Shown: positions 8,289 to 16,215 of the stretch, in pieces
Position numbering within the stretch: the first letter of the stretch is position 1
Layout: each line of letters opens with the position of its first letter
Source: UBA1149 sp963579235
GTDB lineage: Bacteria; Desulfobacterota; Binatia; UBA1149
DNA: 34,733 nt
Reading direction: 5' to 3'
NCBI GenBank assembly: GCA_963579235.1
Contig: CAUZFM010000017.1
Span: forward strand, 1 to 34,733
The notes under the pieces: generated by a model
The model's database searches: none
Told to the model about the DNA's origin: nothing
The model's input: the letters and a program-made list of their open reading frames with translations, nothing else
Translations under genes and position numbers: made by a program

Positions 8289-10715
8289 GTGAGCCCCGGC
8301 TGGGTCACGGTGGTGCCCTTACCGCCGGTGCCCGGAATCGACACGCTGAGCTACTCGCTGCCCGCGTCCCTCGCCGGGCGCGTGCAGCTTGGCGTGCGCG
8401 TGCTGGTACCGCTGGGACGGCGAAAGGTAACCGCGTTGGTGACAGCGCTCGAAACGCAAGCTCCGGAAGGAATAAAATGCCGCGATCTCAGCGAAGTCAC
8501 CGACGACAAGCCGGTGTTTCCCCCCGAGCTGCTGAAGCTGTCGCGCTGGATGGCCGACTACTACCTCAGCAGCCTGGGCGAAGTGGTATCGCTGGCCCTG
8601 GGCAAAGGCCTCACCTCCTCCTCCATAGCCACCGTCAGCCTGCTCGACGCTGACAAGGCATCCACGCCCACCCAACGAGCGATTGTCGAAGCGCTGCAGT
8701 CGAGCGGCGAGGCCATGGAGCTGCCCTCGCTCGAGCGCGCCACCGGAAGTCGCTCGCTGCGCGCCGTCGTGTCCACGCTCGAAAAACGCGGCGCGGTCAA
8801 GGTCGAGCAGTTGCTGCAATCGGCGAAGGTGAACGAACAGTACCTAACCGTAGTGCGCCTGCTCAAGGCCGACGACGAAATGGCCGAGCAGCTCTGCAGC
8901 CGCGCACCGGTGCGACTGCAACTCTACCAGCACCTTCGTGATACCCCGGGTCGGCGCGCCACCCTGGCCGAACTGGCCGAGCTTTTCGGTTCCACGCGTG
9001 ACAAGCTGCACCCGCTCGAGGAAGCCGGGCTGGTCGAGGTCAGCCGGGAAGAGCTCTGCCGCGAGTACGACGCAGAGAGCGAGGAAGACAAGCGCGTTGA
9101 GCTCAACGAGGAGCAGGCCGCCGCGGTAGCAGCGGTGAGCGAAGCACTGGGCAGCTACCGCAGCTTTTTGCTCGAGGGAGTAACCGCGAGTGGCAAGACC
9201 GAGGTCTACCTGCAACTGGTGGCGGCCACCCTGGCCCTGGGCCGAAGCGCGCTGGTGCTGGTGCCCGAGATATCGCTGACCCACCAGCTGGTGTCGCGCC
9301 TGGTAGCTCGTTTCGGGCCCACGGTGGCGGTGCTGCACAGCGAGCTCGGAGCCGGGCGGCGTTGGGACCAGTGGCGCCGCGTGGCGCGTGGCGAGGCCCG
9401 CATCGTGGTCGGCGCACGCTCGGCTGTGCTCGCACCCATCGCAGAACTGGGCCTAGTGGTGGTCGACGAAGAACACGACGGATCGTACAAGCAGGAAGAC
9501 GGCGTGCGCTACAACGGACGCGACGTTGCCATCGTGAGGGCCAGCATGGCCGGCTGTCCGGTGGTGCTCGGATCGGCCACCCCCTCGGTCGAAACCTGGC
9601 GCAACGCCAACGAGCAGCGTTACGGCCACCTGCGCCTGCCGCACAGGATACTCAAACGGCCGATGCCTGTCATCGAAACGGTGGACCTGCGCGGTCGCGA
9701 CCTCGAAAAAATGGGCGGCATATCCGATCGACTGGGCTACCTCATGAAACGCAACGCCGAGGAAGGCGGCCAGACCCTGCTCTTTCTCAATCGCCGCGGC
9801 TACGCCTCACAGCTGCAGTGCTGGGCCTGCGGAGAGGCGGTGAGCTGTAGTAACTGCAGTGTCAGGCTGACGCTTCACCGCGATCGCCGCGAGCTACGCT
9901 GCCATCACTGTGACACCATAAAACCACCGCCGTCGTGCTGCCCGTCCTGCGGTACCGACGGGCTCCGCGGCCAGGGTCTGGGCACGCAACGGCTGCAGGA
10001 CGCCGTGTCCCTGTTGCTGCCCGAGGCAAGCGTTGAGCGCATGGACCGCGACACCACCTCGCGCCGGGGAGTCGGGCAGTCCATGTTATCGCGCTGGCGA
10101 CGCGGTGAGTTCGACGTACTCATCGGCACGCAGATGATAGCCAAGGGACACGACGCGCCGGGGGTCACATTGGTGGGAGTCGTGCACGCCGACATGACCC
10201 TGGGCCTGCCCGATTTTCGCGCGTCCGAACGTACCTTCCAGCTGCTCTCGCAGGTGGCGGGCAGGGCGGGGCGGGGGGAAAAACCGGGCAGGGTAGTGCT
10301 GCAGACCTACCAGCCCGATCACCCGGCAGTACTGCTGGCGCTGGAGCACCGCTACACCGATTTCATAGAGTCCGAGCTGGCCGAGCGTGAAGAACTGGGC
10401 TATCCCCCGTGGTCGCGAATGGTCATGCTGCGTTTCGAATCCCCCGACCAGGGCGCTGCCTCGCTGATGGCCGAGCGAGCGGCCGGGCTGGCGGTGTCGG
10501 CTGCGCGAGAGATGAGCGAGCTCGAAATCCGCGGGCCTGCACCGGCCCCGCTCGAGCGCCTGCGCGGTCGCTGGCGCTTCGTGCTGCAGCTGCGTGCCCC
10601 GTCGGCCGCCACCACGGCTGCGGCAGCCGGCTGGATACGCGACGTGCTCAAAGACCCCTGCCGGCAGGACAACGTACGTATGTCGGTAGACGTCGACCCG
10701 GTGAGCATGCTCTAG
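8289..10715 (+). CDS. priA: Primosomal protein N' (replication restart helicase PriA)
   Basis: PriA recognises abandoned replication forks and reloads the replisome. With GTG at 8289 the protein is 808 residues. The N-terminal 3'-DNA-end-binding domain starts with VVPLPPVPGIDTLSYSLP; Walker A GVTASGKTEVYL lies near residue 297, DEEHDGSYKQ near 393, the zinc-binding cysteine cluster (CWACGEAVSCSNC, then CHHC and CCPSCG) at about 510-555, and GTQMIAKGHD in the second helicase lobe. The frame is open far upstream to 7353, but that part is antisense to the secretin and PilM-like genes and has no PriA homology. Family alignment places the start at GTG 8289 or 8310. It heads a plus-strand cluster with def, fmt, rsmB and rpe, the conserved order in many proteobacteria. 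Confidence 0.96.
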   Translation: MSPGWVTVVPLPPVPGIDTLSYSLPASLAGRVQLGVRVLVPLGRRKVTALVTALETQAPEGIKCRDLSEVTDDKPVFPPELLKLSRWMADYYLSSLGEVVSLALGKGLTSSSIATVSLLDADKASTPTQRAIVEALQSSGEAMELPSLERATGSRSLRAVVSTLEKRGAVKVEQLLQSAKVNEQYLTVVRLLKADDEMAEQLCSRAPVRLQLYQHLRDTPGRRATLAELAELFGSTRDKLHPLEEAGLVEVSREELCREYDAESEEDKRVELNEEQAAAVAAVSEALGSYRSFLLEGVTASGKTEVYLQLVAATLALGRSALVLVPEISLTHQLVSRLVARFGPTVAVLHSELGAGRRWDQWRRVARGEARIVVGARSAVLAPIAELGLVVVDEEHDGSYKQEDGVRYNGRDVAIVRASMAGCPVVLGSATPSVETWRNANEQRYGHLRLPHRILKRPMPVIETVDLRGRDLEKMGGISDRLGYLMKRNAEEGGQTLLFLNRRGYASQLQCWACGEAVSCSNCSVRLTLHRDRRELRCHHCDTIKPPPSCCPSCGTDGLRGQGLGTQRLQDAVSLLLPEASVERMDRDTTSRRGVGQSMLSRWRRGEFDVLIGTQMIAKGHDAPGVTLVGVVHADMTLGLPDFRASERTFQLLSQVAGRAGRGEKPGRVVLQTYQPDHPAVLLALEHRYTDFIESELAEREELGYPPWSRMVMLRFESPDQGAASLMAERAAGLAVSAAREMSELEIRGPAPAPLERLRGRWRFVLQLRAPSAATTAAAAGWIRDVLKDPCRQDNVRMSVDVDPVSML

Positions 10716-10736
10716 CAGCCCGGGTGGCCGCGTGGC

Positions 10737-10755
10737 CCAGCCCGGCGAGGCTGGG
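10737..10755 (+). other. Small hairpin in the priA-def gap
   Basis: CCCAGCC and GGCTGGG form a perfect 7-bp stem around a 6-nt loop in the 82-base space between priA and def. There is no T-run after it, so it is not a standard intrinsic terminator; it may be an RNA processing or attenuation structure, or chance in GC-rich DNA. Confidence 0.3.
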
Positions 10756-10797
10756 TAAACCCTTGCAAGTGCAGATTTTCTGCGGTTTATCTCGCGC

Positions 10798-11334
10798 GTG
10801 GCTGTACTCAAGATTCACACCTTTCCCGATCCCTTGCTCACGCGCACGAGCAAGCGCGTAGCCGAGATAGACGGCCGGGTAGCGAGTTACGTGGCCGACA
10901 TGGTCGAAACCATGTACGCGGCCAACGGCGTTGGCCTGGCGGCACCGCAAGTGGGCCTGCTCGAGCGCGCCATCGTGGTGGACACCGACAGTGAGAACCG
11001 TGGACTCGCACCCCTGTGCCTGGTCAACCCCGAGGTCGTCGAAGCCGAGGGTGACATCACCTGGGAAGAGGGCTGCCTGAGCGTGGTGGACTACACCGCC
11101 GAGGTGCAGCGCTCGGCCAGGGTACTGGTGAGCGGCTGGAACGTGGACCAGGAAGAAGTCCGCATAGAGGCCACCGGGCTGAAAGCGGTGTGCCTGCAAC
11201 ACGAGATAGATCACCTCGACGGCAAACTCTTTCTCGATCACCTGTCGTCGCTGAAGCGGAGCCTGTATCGAAAGCGGCTGAAGAAAATCAAACGCGGCGG
11301 CGAACTGCCCGACGACGGAGTGCCACGCATCTGA
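10798..11334 (+). CDS. def: Peptide deformylase
   Basis: Peptide deformylase removes the formyl group from the initiator methionine of nascent proteins. The three signature motifs are present: GVGLAAPQVG, EEGCLSV (metal ligand Cys93) and QHEIDHLDG (ligands His135 and His139, catalytic Glu136). The 178-residue length is normal, with a Lys/Arg-rich C-terminal tail. It begins with GTG at 10798, chosen because AVLKIHTFPDPLL matches the usual deformylase N-terminus; there is no strong Shine-Dalgarno. It is followed after 4 nt by fmt, the enzyme that adds the formyl group, so the two steps of the formylation cycle are encoded together. Confidence 0.97.
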   Translation: MAVLKIHTFPDPLLTRTSKRVAEIDGRVASYVADMVETMYAANGVGLAAPQVGLLERAIVVDTDSENRGLAPLCLVNPEVVEAEGDITWEEGCLSVVDYTAEVQRSARVLVSGWNVDQEEVRIEATGLKAVCLQHEIDHLDGKLFLDHLSSLKRSLYRKRLKKIKRGGELPDDGVPRI

Positions 11335-11338
11335 AGCG

Positions 11339-12370
11339 GTGGGCGAACCCTTGCAGGCAAAACCCATATCCACGGCCGACGAACAGCCGCCCCCTGATCC
11401 CGCCGGCAGCCTGCGCCTGCTGTTCATGGGAACGCCGCCCTTCGCCGCGCTGTCGCTCGACCGGCTGCTGGCCGGCCCGCACAGGGTCGTGGCCGTACTC
11501 ACCCGCCCCGACAGGCCAAGCGGGCGAGGCCGCAAGCTGCGGCAACCGGCCGTCAAGGAACTCGCCCTCGGGCACGGAATAGAAGTGTTGCAGCCCACCG
11601 ACCCGGCCGACGCCGGCGTCCACTCCCGGCTCCGCGACCTGCGCCCCGACCTCGGCGTGGTGGTGGCCTACGGCAGGATACTGCCGGCCTCCTTGTTCGA
11701 GCTGCCGCGGCTGGGCTGCATCAACGCCCACGCGTCACTGCTCCCCGACCTGCGTGGAGCCGCGCCCATAGAGCGCGCCATACTGGAGGGCCGCAGCGAA
11801 AGCGGGGTGAGCATCATGCGGGTCAACGCCGGACTCGACGAGGGCGACGTGCTGTTGTCCGAGAAAGTAACGATCAGCGGACAGACCGACGGTGGAGAAC
11901 TGCGCACAACGCTGGCCGATCTTTCGGCCCGCCTGCTCGAGCGGGCAGTGCAGCGTATAGCCGACGGCAAGGCCGACTGGACCCCACAGGACGACTCGCT
12001 GGCCAGCTGGGCCCCGGCGCTGCAAAGCGAAGACATGCGCGTGGACTGGAGCCGCGACGCGGTCGACATCGAGCGACAGGTGCGCGCCTTCCATCCCCGG
12101 CCCGCGGCCTTTACCACCCTGGGCGAACGACGCCTCAAAGTGCTGAGCGTAGATATCGTGGCCGATGCCGCCGCTGCCACCACCGGCGCGGCGGCTGGCG
12201 AACCCGGGCGCGTCCTGCCCTGCGAGCGGGGGCTGCTGGTAGCCTGCGGCCGGGGCGCACTGAGGCTGCTGCGCGTACAGCCCGAGGGCAAGAAAGCCAT
12301 GGACTGTGACTCCTGGCTGCGCGGGCTGGGGGCGTCCAGCCAACCCTCACAACTGGGCGATGAAAGCTGA
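11339..12370 (+). CDS. fmt: Methionyl-tRNA formyltransferase
   Basis: Fmt transfers a formyl group from 10-formyltetrahydrofolate to Met-tRNA-fMet. The N-terminal catalytic domain includes LRLLFMGTPPFAALSL, the folate and catalytic motif INAHASLLPDLRGAAPI (Asn129, His131) and a GLDEGDVLL segment; the smaller C-terminal OB-like domain binds tRNA. The 343-residue length includes a polar N-terminal extension of about 20 residues before the first strand. The only suitable start is GTG at 11339, 4 nt past the def stop. The 3' end overlaps rsmB by 11 nt. Confidence 0.96.
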   Translation: MGEPLQAKPISTADEQPPPDPAGSLRLLFMGTPPFAALSLDRLLAGPHRVVAVLTRPDRPSGRGRKLRQPAVKELALGHGIEVLQPTDPADAGVHSRLRDLRPDLGVVVAYGRILPASLFELPRLGCINAHASLLPDLRGAAPIERAILEGRSESGVSIMRVNAGLDEGDVLLSEKVTISGQTDGGELRTTLADLSARLLERAVQRIADGKADWTPQDDSLASWAPALQSEDMRVDWSRDAVDIERQVRAFHPRPAAFTTLGERRLKVLSVDIVADAAAATTGAAAGEPGRVLPCERGLLVACGRGALRLLRVQPEGKKAMDCDSWLRGLGASSQPSQLGDES

Positions 12371-13679
12371 TTCACGATCGGTGGCCCTGGAGGTGCTGCT
12401 GCGGGTAAACGCGGGCGCCTTCTCCGACGCCGCCCTGTCCCGTCAGCTGGAGATCGACCAGCTCGACCGACGTGACAGCGCACTGGCCACGCTGCTGGTG
12501 TACGGGTCGCTGGCCTGGCGCCTGGCACTGGACCACGAGATAAAAACGCTTTCGGACCGCAAGCTCAGCGCCATAGATGCCCCGGTGCTCGAAGCCATAA
12601 GACTGGGACTGTTCCAGCTGCGCTACCTCGACCGCGTACCCGAGTGGGCCGCGGTCAACAGCTCGGTAGACCTCGCGCGCCGCCATCAGCACCGCGCCGC
12701 GGGCATGGTCAACGCCGTGCTCCGCAGGGCCATACGCCAGGGCCCTCCTGCGCTGCCCGACGCCGCGCGGGTGGGGGCAGCGGCGCGATTGTCACTGGAA
12801 TACTCGCACCCGCAGTGGCTGGCCCAGGCCTGGCTCGACCAGCTCGGCGAAAACGAGACCGTTGCCTTGCTGGCGGCCAACAACACGGCCGCGCCCACCG
12901 TGCTGCGCTGCCTGCTGCCGCGTGAGCAGGCCCTGAGCGAGTTGGCCACGCGCGGGGTAGAGGCAACAGCTGCGCACTACGCCCCCGACGCGTTGCTCGC
13001 TCTCAACACCGGAGACTGGAGCGGCATAGCCGTGGCCCAGGGCGAGGCCTCACAGCTGGTGGTGTTGTACCTCGACCCCCGCCCCGGGCAGCGGGTACTC
13101 GACGCCTGCGCCGCACCCGGTGGTAAGACCGCCTACGCGGCACGCCTGGCAGGCCGGGGGCCGGGCGGCGAAAACGGTCACGTGATTGCAGTCGACCCGG
13201 CGCGTGGAGCCCGGTCCCGCGTGGCCTTGACCCTGGAGGCCAGCGGACAGGAAAACGTGGAATTCCACGCCTGCTCGTTGCGGCAGCTCGACACGGACGA
13301 CGATTTTGACGCCGTACTGGTCGACGCGCCCTGCTCGGGATTGGGAACCCTGAGGCAGAACCCCGAAATACGTTGGCGACGACAGCCATCGGACCTCGCC
13401 GACCTTGCGTCGCGGCAAGGCGAACTGCTGCAGCTCGCCGCCGAGCGCGTTGCTCCGGGCGGCGTGCTGGTCTACTCGACCTGCACGCTGGTGGACGCCG
13501 AAAATGACGCGGTGGTGGACCGTTTCCTGGCCGAGAACGACGACTTCACCGAACCGGTGGCCAACGATGAAGCAGCCGCGTGTCTGCAGCCCCTGCTCGA
13601 TGCCCGCGGGCGGCTTCGCACCTTTCCTCACCTGCACGGCTGCGACGGCTTCTTTGCCGCGCGACTGCGCCGTCGTTGA
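12360..13679 (+). CDS. rsmB: 16S rRNA m5C967 methyltransferase RsmB
   Basis: RsmB methylates cytosine 967 of 16S rRNA using S-adenosylmethionine. The 439-residue protein has a NusB-like all-helical N-terminal domain (about residues 1-140) and a C-terminal methyltransferase domain with the SAM-binding DACAAPGGKTAYAA, DAPCSGLGTLRQNPE (Cys325) and STCTL (Cys375); the two cysteines are the product-release and nucleophile residues known for the family. ATG at 12360 lies inside the end of fmt and fits the family start; the frame is open 18 codons further up inside fmt, which is unlikely to be used. Six of its eight isoleucine codons are ATA. Confidence 0.95.
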   Translation: MKADSRSVALEVLLRVNAGAFSDAALSRQLEIDQLDRRDSALATLLVYGSLAWRLALDHEIKTLSDRKLSAIDAPVLEAIRLGLFQLRYLDRVPEWAAVNSSVDLARRHQHRAAGMVNAVLRRAIRQGPPALPDAARVGAAARLSLEYSHPQWLAQAWLDQLGENETVALLAANNTAAPTVLRCLLPREQALSELATRGVEATAAHYAPDALLALNTGDWSGIAVAQGEASQLVVLYLDPRPGQRVLDACAAPGGKTAYAARLAGRGPGGENGHVIAVDPARGARSRVALTLEASGQENVEFHACSLRQLDTDDDFDAVLVDAPCSGLGTLRQNPEIRWRRQPSDLADLASRQGELLQLAAERVAPGGVLVYSTCTLVDAENDAVVDRFLAENDDFTEPVANDEAAACLQPLLDARGRLRTFPHLHGCDGFFAARLRRR

Positions 13680-13758
13680 GACCGGCCTTCATGCAGCCGC
13701 GACGCTGCGGACAGCAACCGGCGTTTGCCCGTCCCGGACACGATCCGTATAAACGCGC

Positions 13759-14406
13759 ATGGCCCTTATTGCTCCATCCATACTCGCCGCCGACTTCGGC
13801 CGCCTGGCCGAAGAAGCCCGCGCGGTTGAGCAGGCCGGCGCCGACCTCATCCACGTGGACGTCATGGACGGCCACTTCGTACCCAACCTCACCCTGGGCC
13901 CCGACCTGGTGGGGGCCCTGGACAAGGCCACCGAGCTGCCGCTGGACGTCCATCTCATGGTCGAAAAACCCCTTGATTTTGTCGAGGCCTTCGTCCGGGC
14001 GGGAGCCGACTGGATCACCGTACACTGCGAAGTTGTCGACGACGTCGAAGCCGCCCTGTCGGCCATAGAAAGCCACGGCTGCCGTGCGTCGCTGGCCATC
14101 AACCCTGCAACACCGGTAGAAGCCGTCTCGCCCTGGATCGAGAGGGCGGCGATGATACTCATAATGAGCGTGGTGCCTGGTTTCGGTGGTCAGAGCTTCA
14201 TGGAAAACTCCCTGCCCAAGCTGCAGACCCTGAGCGATCTCAAGGATAAAACGGGCAGTAAATGCCTGCTTGAAGTTGACGGTGGCGTAAATGCCAACAA
14301 CATCTCGAGGGTCGTAGAAGCCGGCGTTGACGTGGTCGTGTCGGGATCCGGGATATTCGGCGCCGCCGATTACAGCGAGACCATCGCCGCCATGCACGCC
14401 GCCTGA
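13759..14406 (+). CDS. rpe: Ribulose-phosphate 3-epimerase
   Basis: Rpe interconverts ribulose 5-phosphate and xylulose 5-phosphate in the pentose phosphate pathway. The 215-residue TIM barrel carries APSILAADFGRL, the metal-binding HVDVMDGHFVPNLTLGP, DVHLMVEKP, the VPGFGGQSF phosphate loop region and LEVDGGVN (second catalytic aspartate), then VSGSGIF. Length and ends are normal. It follows rsmB after a 79-base gap, a common neighbour pair. No clear terminator follows it before the tRNA gene. Confidence 0.97.
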   Translation: MALIAPSILAADFGRLAEEARAVEQAGADLIHVDVMDGHFVPNLTLGPDLVGALDKATELPLDVHLMVEKPLDFVEAFVRAGADWITVHCEVVDDVEAALSAIESHGCRASLAINPATPVEAVSPWIERAAMILIMSVVPGFGGQSFMENSLPKLQTLSDLKDKTGSKCLLEVDGGVNANNISRVVEAGVDVVVSGSGIFGAADYSETIAAMHAA

Positions 14407-14507
14407 CGAGACCCCCCTGCCTCTGCCCCCTGTCCGCTGACCCCGGCCTATGGGCTTCGCTTTTGGCGGTGGGCGTGGTATTCCACCCTCGTTTCCCGGT
14501 TCTAGTT

Positions 14508-14584
14508 CGGGGTGTAGCTCAGTCTGGTAGAGTACTGCGTTCGGGTCGCAGGAGCCGGAGGTTCAAATCCTCTCACCCCGACCA
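14508..14584 (+). tRNA. tRNA-Pro(CGG)
   Basis: The sequence folds as a standard cloverleaf. The 7-bp acceptor stem pairs CGGGGTG (14508-14514) with CACCCCG (14574-14580), followed by the discriminator A and an encoded CCA (14582-14584). The D arm contains GCTCAG...GGTAGAG. The anticodon stem CTGCG/CGCAG surrounds loop TTCGGGT, so the anticodon is CGG and reads proline codon CCG. The T arm is CGGAGGTTCAAATCCTC-like with a normal TTCAAAT loop. It stands alone between rpe and the J-domain gene. Confidence 0.95.
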
Positions 14585-14617
14585 CTTTGTTTCAGGCGGG
14601 AAAGAGCGGCTTAGACT

Positions 14618-15421
14618 ATGGGCTACAGGAGAAACCTCGGGTGTCTTTGGATCGCCCTGCTGTTGCTGCTGGCGGGAGGATCCCCGCTACTCATAGGCGT
14701 GCTGCGCCTGCTTCTGGTCTTCGTGGTGGTAGTCGGAGTAGCCGGGGCTGCCCTGAGATGGTGGCTGGGCCACCGCGCGGTCGAGTTCTACACGAAGAGC
14801 CAGACCGAGGCCCACAACCGCTTCGTTGAGCTGCTGGTCGGCCTCATGACCCGCATGGCGCAGGTGGACGGCAATTTCGACCGCCGTGAAGTCACCGTAA
14901 TACGCGAGTTTTTCCACCATCGGCTCGGCTACCGAGACGAGCGGCTGCTGTGGATCCGCGACCTCATCAAGGATGTGGCCAGTTCCCAGGAGTCGGTTGA
15001 ATCTCTGTGCGACGAGTTCTCCAGCCGCTTCGGGCTACGCGAAAGGCTGATGTTGCTCGAATTGCTGAGCGAGGTGGCAAGGGCAGACGGCGAGGTCAGC
15101 GAGCCCGAACAACTCTTTCTTGAACAGGTGGTCAAGTTCCTGGGCCTGGGCGCCTTTGCTGGAGCAGGGGCCTATGCCGGCGGGGCCGGGCAGGCGCGGG
15201 CCGACCACGAATCACAGGTAGACCGAGCCCTGGCCACGCTGGGGCAGGATCGAAACGCCTCGGCCGAGCAGATCAAGACGGCCTGGCGCAACCTTTCGCT
15301 CGAAAATCACCCCGACAGGGTCCGCCAGCTGGGCCCGGAGTTCCGGGACCTGGCCGAACGCCGAATGAAAGACATAAACGCGGCCTGGCAGACGCTCAAA
15401 GAAGCTGGATTGGCCTCCTGA
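14618..15421 (+). CDS. Membrane-anchored TerB/J-domain protein (DjlA-like)
   Basis: This 267-residue protein resembles DjlA, an inner-membrane co-chaperone that stimulates DnaK. Residues about 8-50 form two hydrophobic segments with a short turn (IALLLLLAGGSPLLIG, then LLLVFVVVVGVAG). Residues about 65-165 look like a TerB domain, with acidic MAQVDGNFDRREV and ARADGEVSEPEQLFLEQ motifs that resemble its paired metal-binding helices. A Gly/Ala linker leads to a C-terminal J domain with the essential HPD at His231. DjlA from enterobacteria has a single N-terminal segment, so the topology differs slightly. The DnaK-partner role is inferred from the HPD motif. It lies just after tRNA-Pro and before glnB. 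Confidence 0.85.
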   Translation: MGYRRNLGCLWIALLLLLAGGSPLLIGVLRLLLVFVVVVGVAGAALRWWLGHRAVEFYTKSQTEAHNRFVELLVGLMTRMAQVDGNFDRREVTVIREFFHHRLGYRDERLLWIRDLIKDVASSQESVESLCDEFSSRFGLRERLMLLELLSEVARADGEVSEPEQLFLEQVVKFLGLGAFAGAGAYAGGAGQARADHESQVDRALATLGQDRNASAEQIKTAWRNLSLENHPDRVRQLGPEFRDLAERRMKDINAAWQTLKEAGLAS

Positions 15422-15532
15422 ATCTGCCCAAGACTCGTGCAGTGCCGGTTTTTCGTGCAGCCAAAGACCGCGACCCAGCCCCTCCTGCTGAAAAGAACCC
15501 ACGGCTGACGTGGATCCCCGGCTGGAGAGGTC

Positions 15533-15548
15533 TGGCACCCGCCTTGCT
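15533..15548 (+). promoter_or_regulatory. Sigma-54 promoter upstream of glnB
   Basis: TGGCAC (15533-15538), 5 bases, then TTGCT (15544-15548) matches the -24/-12 sigma-54 consensus with exact spacing. It lies about 155 nt before glnB, a nitrogen-regulatory gene commonly driven by sigma-54 and NtrC. I found no convincing inverted-repeat NtrC site in the 110 bases upstream. Confidence 0.8.
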
Positions 15549-15624
15549 AACAAGGGATGCGGTGCAGAGAAGCGAGCCGTGGTGGTGTACTTGTCCTGAA
15601 CGGCAAAAAATACTACCCACTCCC

Positions 15625-15654
15625 TTTACACACCGGGTCTATTTTGACTAATAT
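15625..15654 (+). promoter_or_regulatory. Sigma-70-like promoter upstream of glnB
   Basis: TTTACA (15625-15630) and TAATAT (15649-15654) are separated by 18 bases and each matches its consensus hexamer at 5 of 6 (-35) and 4-5 of 6 (-10) positions. It is 49 nt before glnB and downstream of the sigma-54 site, giving a tandem arrangement like the dual promoters known for gln genes. Confidence 0.65.
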
Positions 15655-15702
15655 ACGCCGCTTGGAACGGAGAGCGCCCCTGCTGACTGGAGGCCATGAA
15701 AA

Positions 15703-16041
15703 ATGAAAAGAATCGAAGCAATTATTAAACCGTTCAAACTGGACGAAGTGAAAGAAGCCCTGGGTGGCGTAGGCGTCCAGGGAATCACGGTGAGCGAGGT
15801 AAAGGGGTTCGGGCGTCAGCGCGGTCACACCGAGTTGTACCGTGGAGCCGAGTACGTCGTTGACTTTCTGCCCAAGGTAAAAATTGAGGTCATAATCAGC
15901 GACAACCAGGTCGACAGCGTGGTTGAAACCATAGCCTCGACCGCCAAGACCGGAAGAATCGGTGACGGCAAGATCTTCGTATCCGACGTAAGCGAAGTGA
16001 TTCGCATCCGAACCGGCGAACGTGGCGAGGAAGCCCTGTAG
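15703..16041 (+). CDS. glnB: Nitrogen regulatory protein PII
   Basis: PII is a trimeric signalling protein that senses 2-oxoglutarate and ATP/ADP and is modified in response to glutamine, controlling glutamine synthetase and nitrogen-regulated transcription. The 112-residue length is exact for the family. The T-loop contains the uridylylation tyrosine Tyr51 in RGAEYVVDF, preceded by KGFGRQRGHTELYRG, and the C-terminal signature TGRIGDGKIFVSDVSEVIRIRTGERG is complete. The ATG at 15703 follows GGAGG (15689-15693) by 9 nt. Sigma-54 and sigma-70-like promoters precede it, and a terminator separates it from glnA. Whether it is GlnB or GlnK cannot be told from sequence; pairing with glnA favours GlnB. 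Confidence 0.97.
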   Translation: MKRIEAIIKPFKLDEVKEALGGVGVQGITVSEVKGFGRQRGHTELYRGAEYVVDFLPKVKIEVIISDNQVDSVVETIASTAKTGRIGDGKIFVSDVSEVIRIRTGERGEEAL

Positions 16042-16080
16042 ACAAACTCGTACGGGGAAGCATTCACGAGGGATTCCCGG

Positions 16081-16110
16081 ACGGGTCGGTCATGTGCCGG
16101 CCCGTTTTTT
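16081..16110 (+). terminator. Intrinsic terminator between glnB and glnA
   Basis: ACGGGTCGG (16081-16089) pairs with CCGGCCCGT (16097-16105), with one G-T pair, around a 7-nt loop, and is followed by a run of six T. It would end or reduce glnB transcription before glnA. Confidence 0.8.
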
Positions 16111-16134
16111 AATGTTACCGCTTTAGACTATACA
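16106..16134 (+). promoter_or_regulatory. Possible glnA promoter
   Basis: TATACA (16129-16134) is a reasonable -10 hexamer about 80 nt before glnA. The -35 region at the correct distance falls in the T-run of the terminator (TTTTTA or TTTTAA) and is poor. The call rests on the need for a promoter after the terminator. Confidence 0.3.
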
Positions 16135-16215
16135 GACTTGAACAACCCCCACGGCCCCGCCGAATGCGCGAGGCCAGCATCGCAACACTAAGCGCTTAAG
16201 GAGAACCACCCCGAG

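Noticed and set aside
13692..13707. Hairpin between rsmB and rpe
   Set aside because: Only a 5-bp stem with no T-run; expected by chance in GC-rich DNA.
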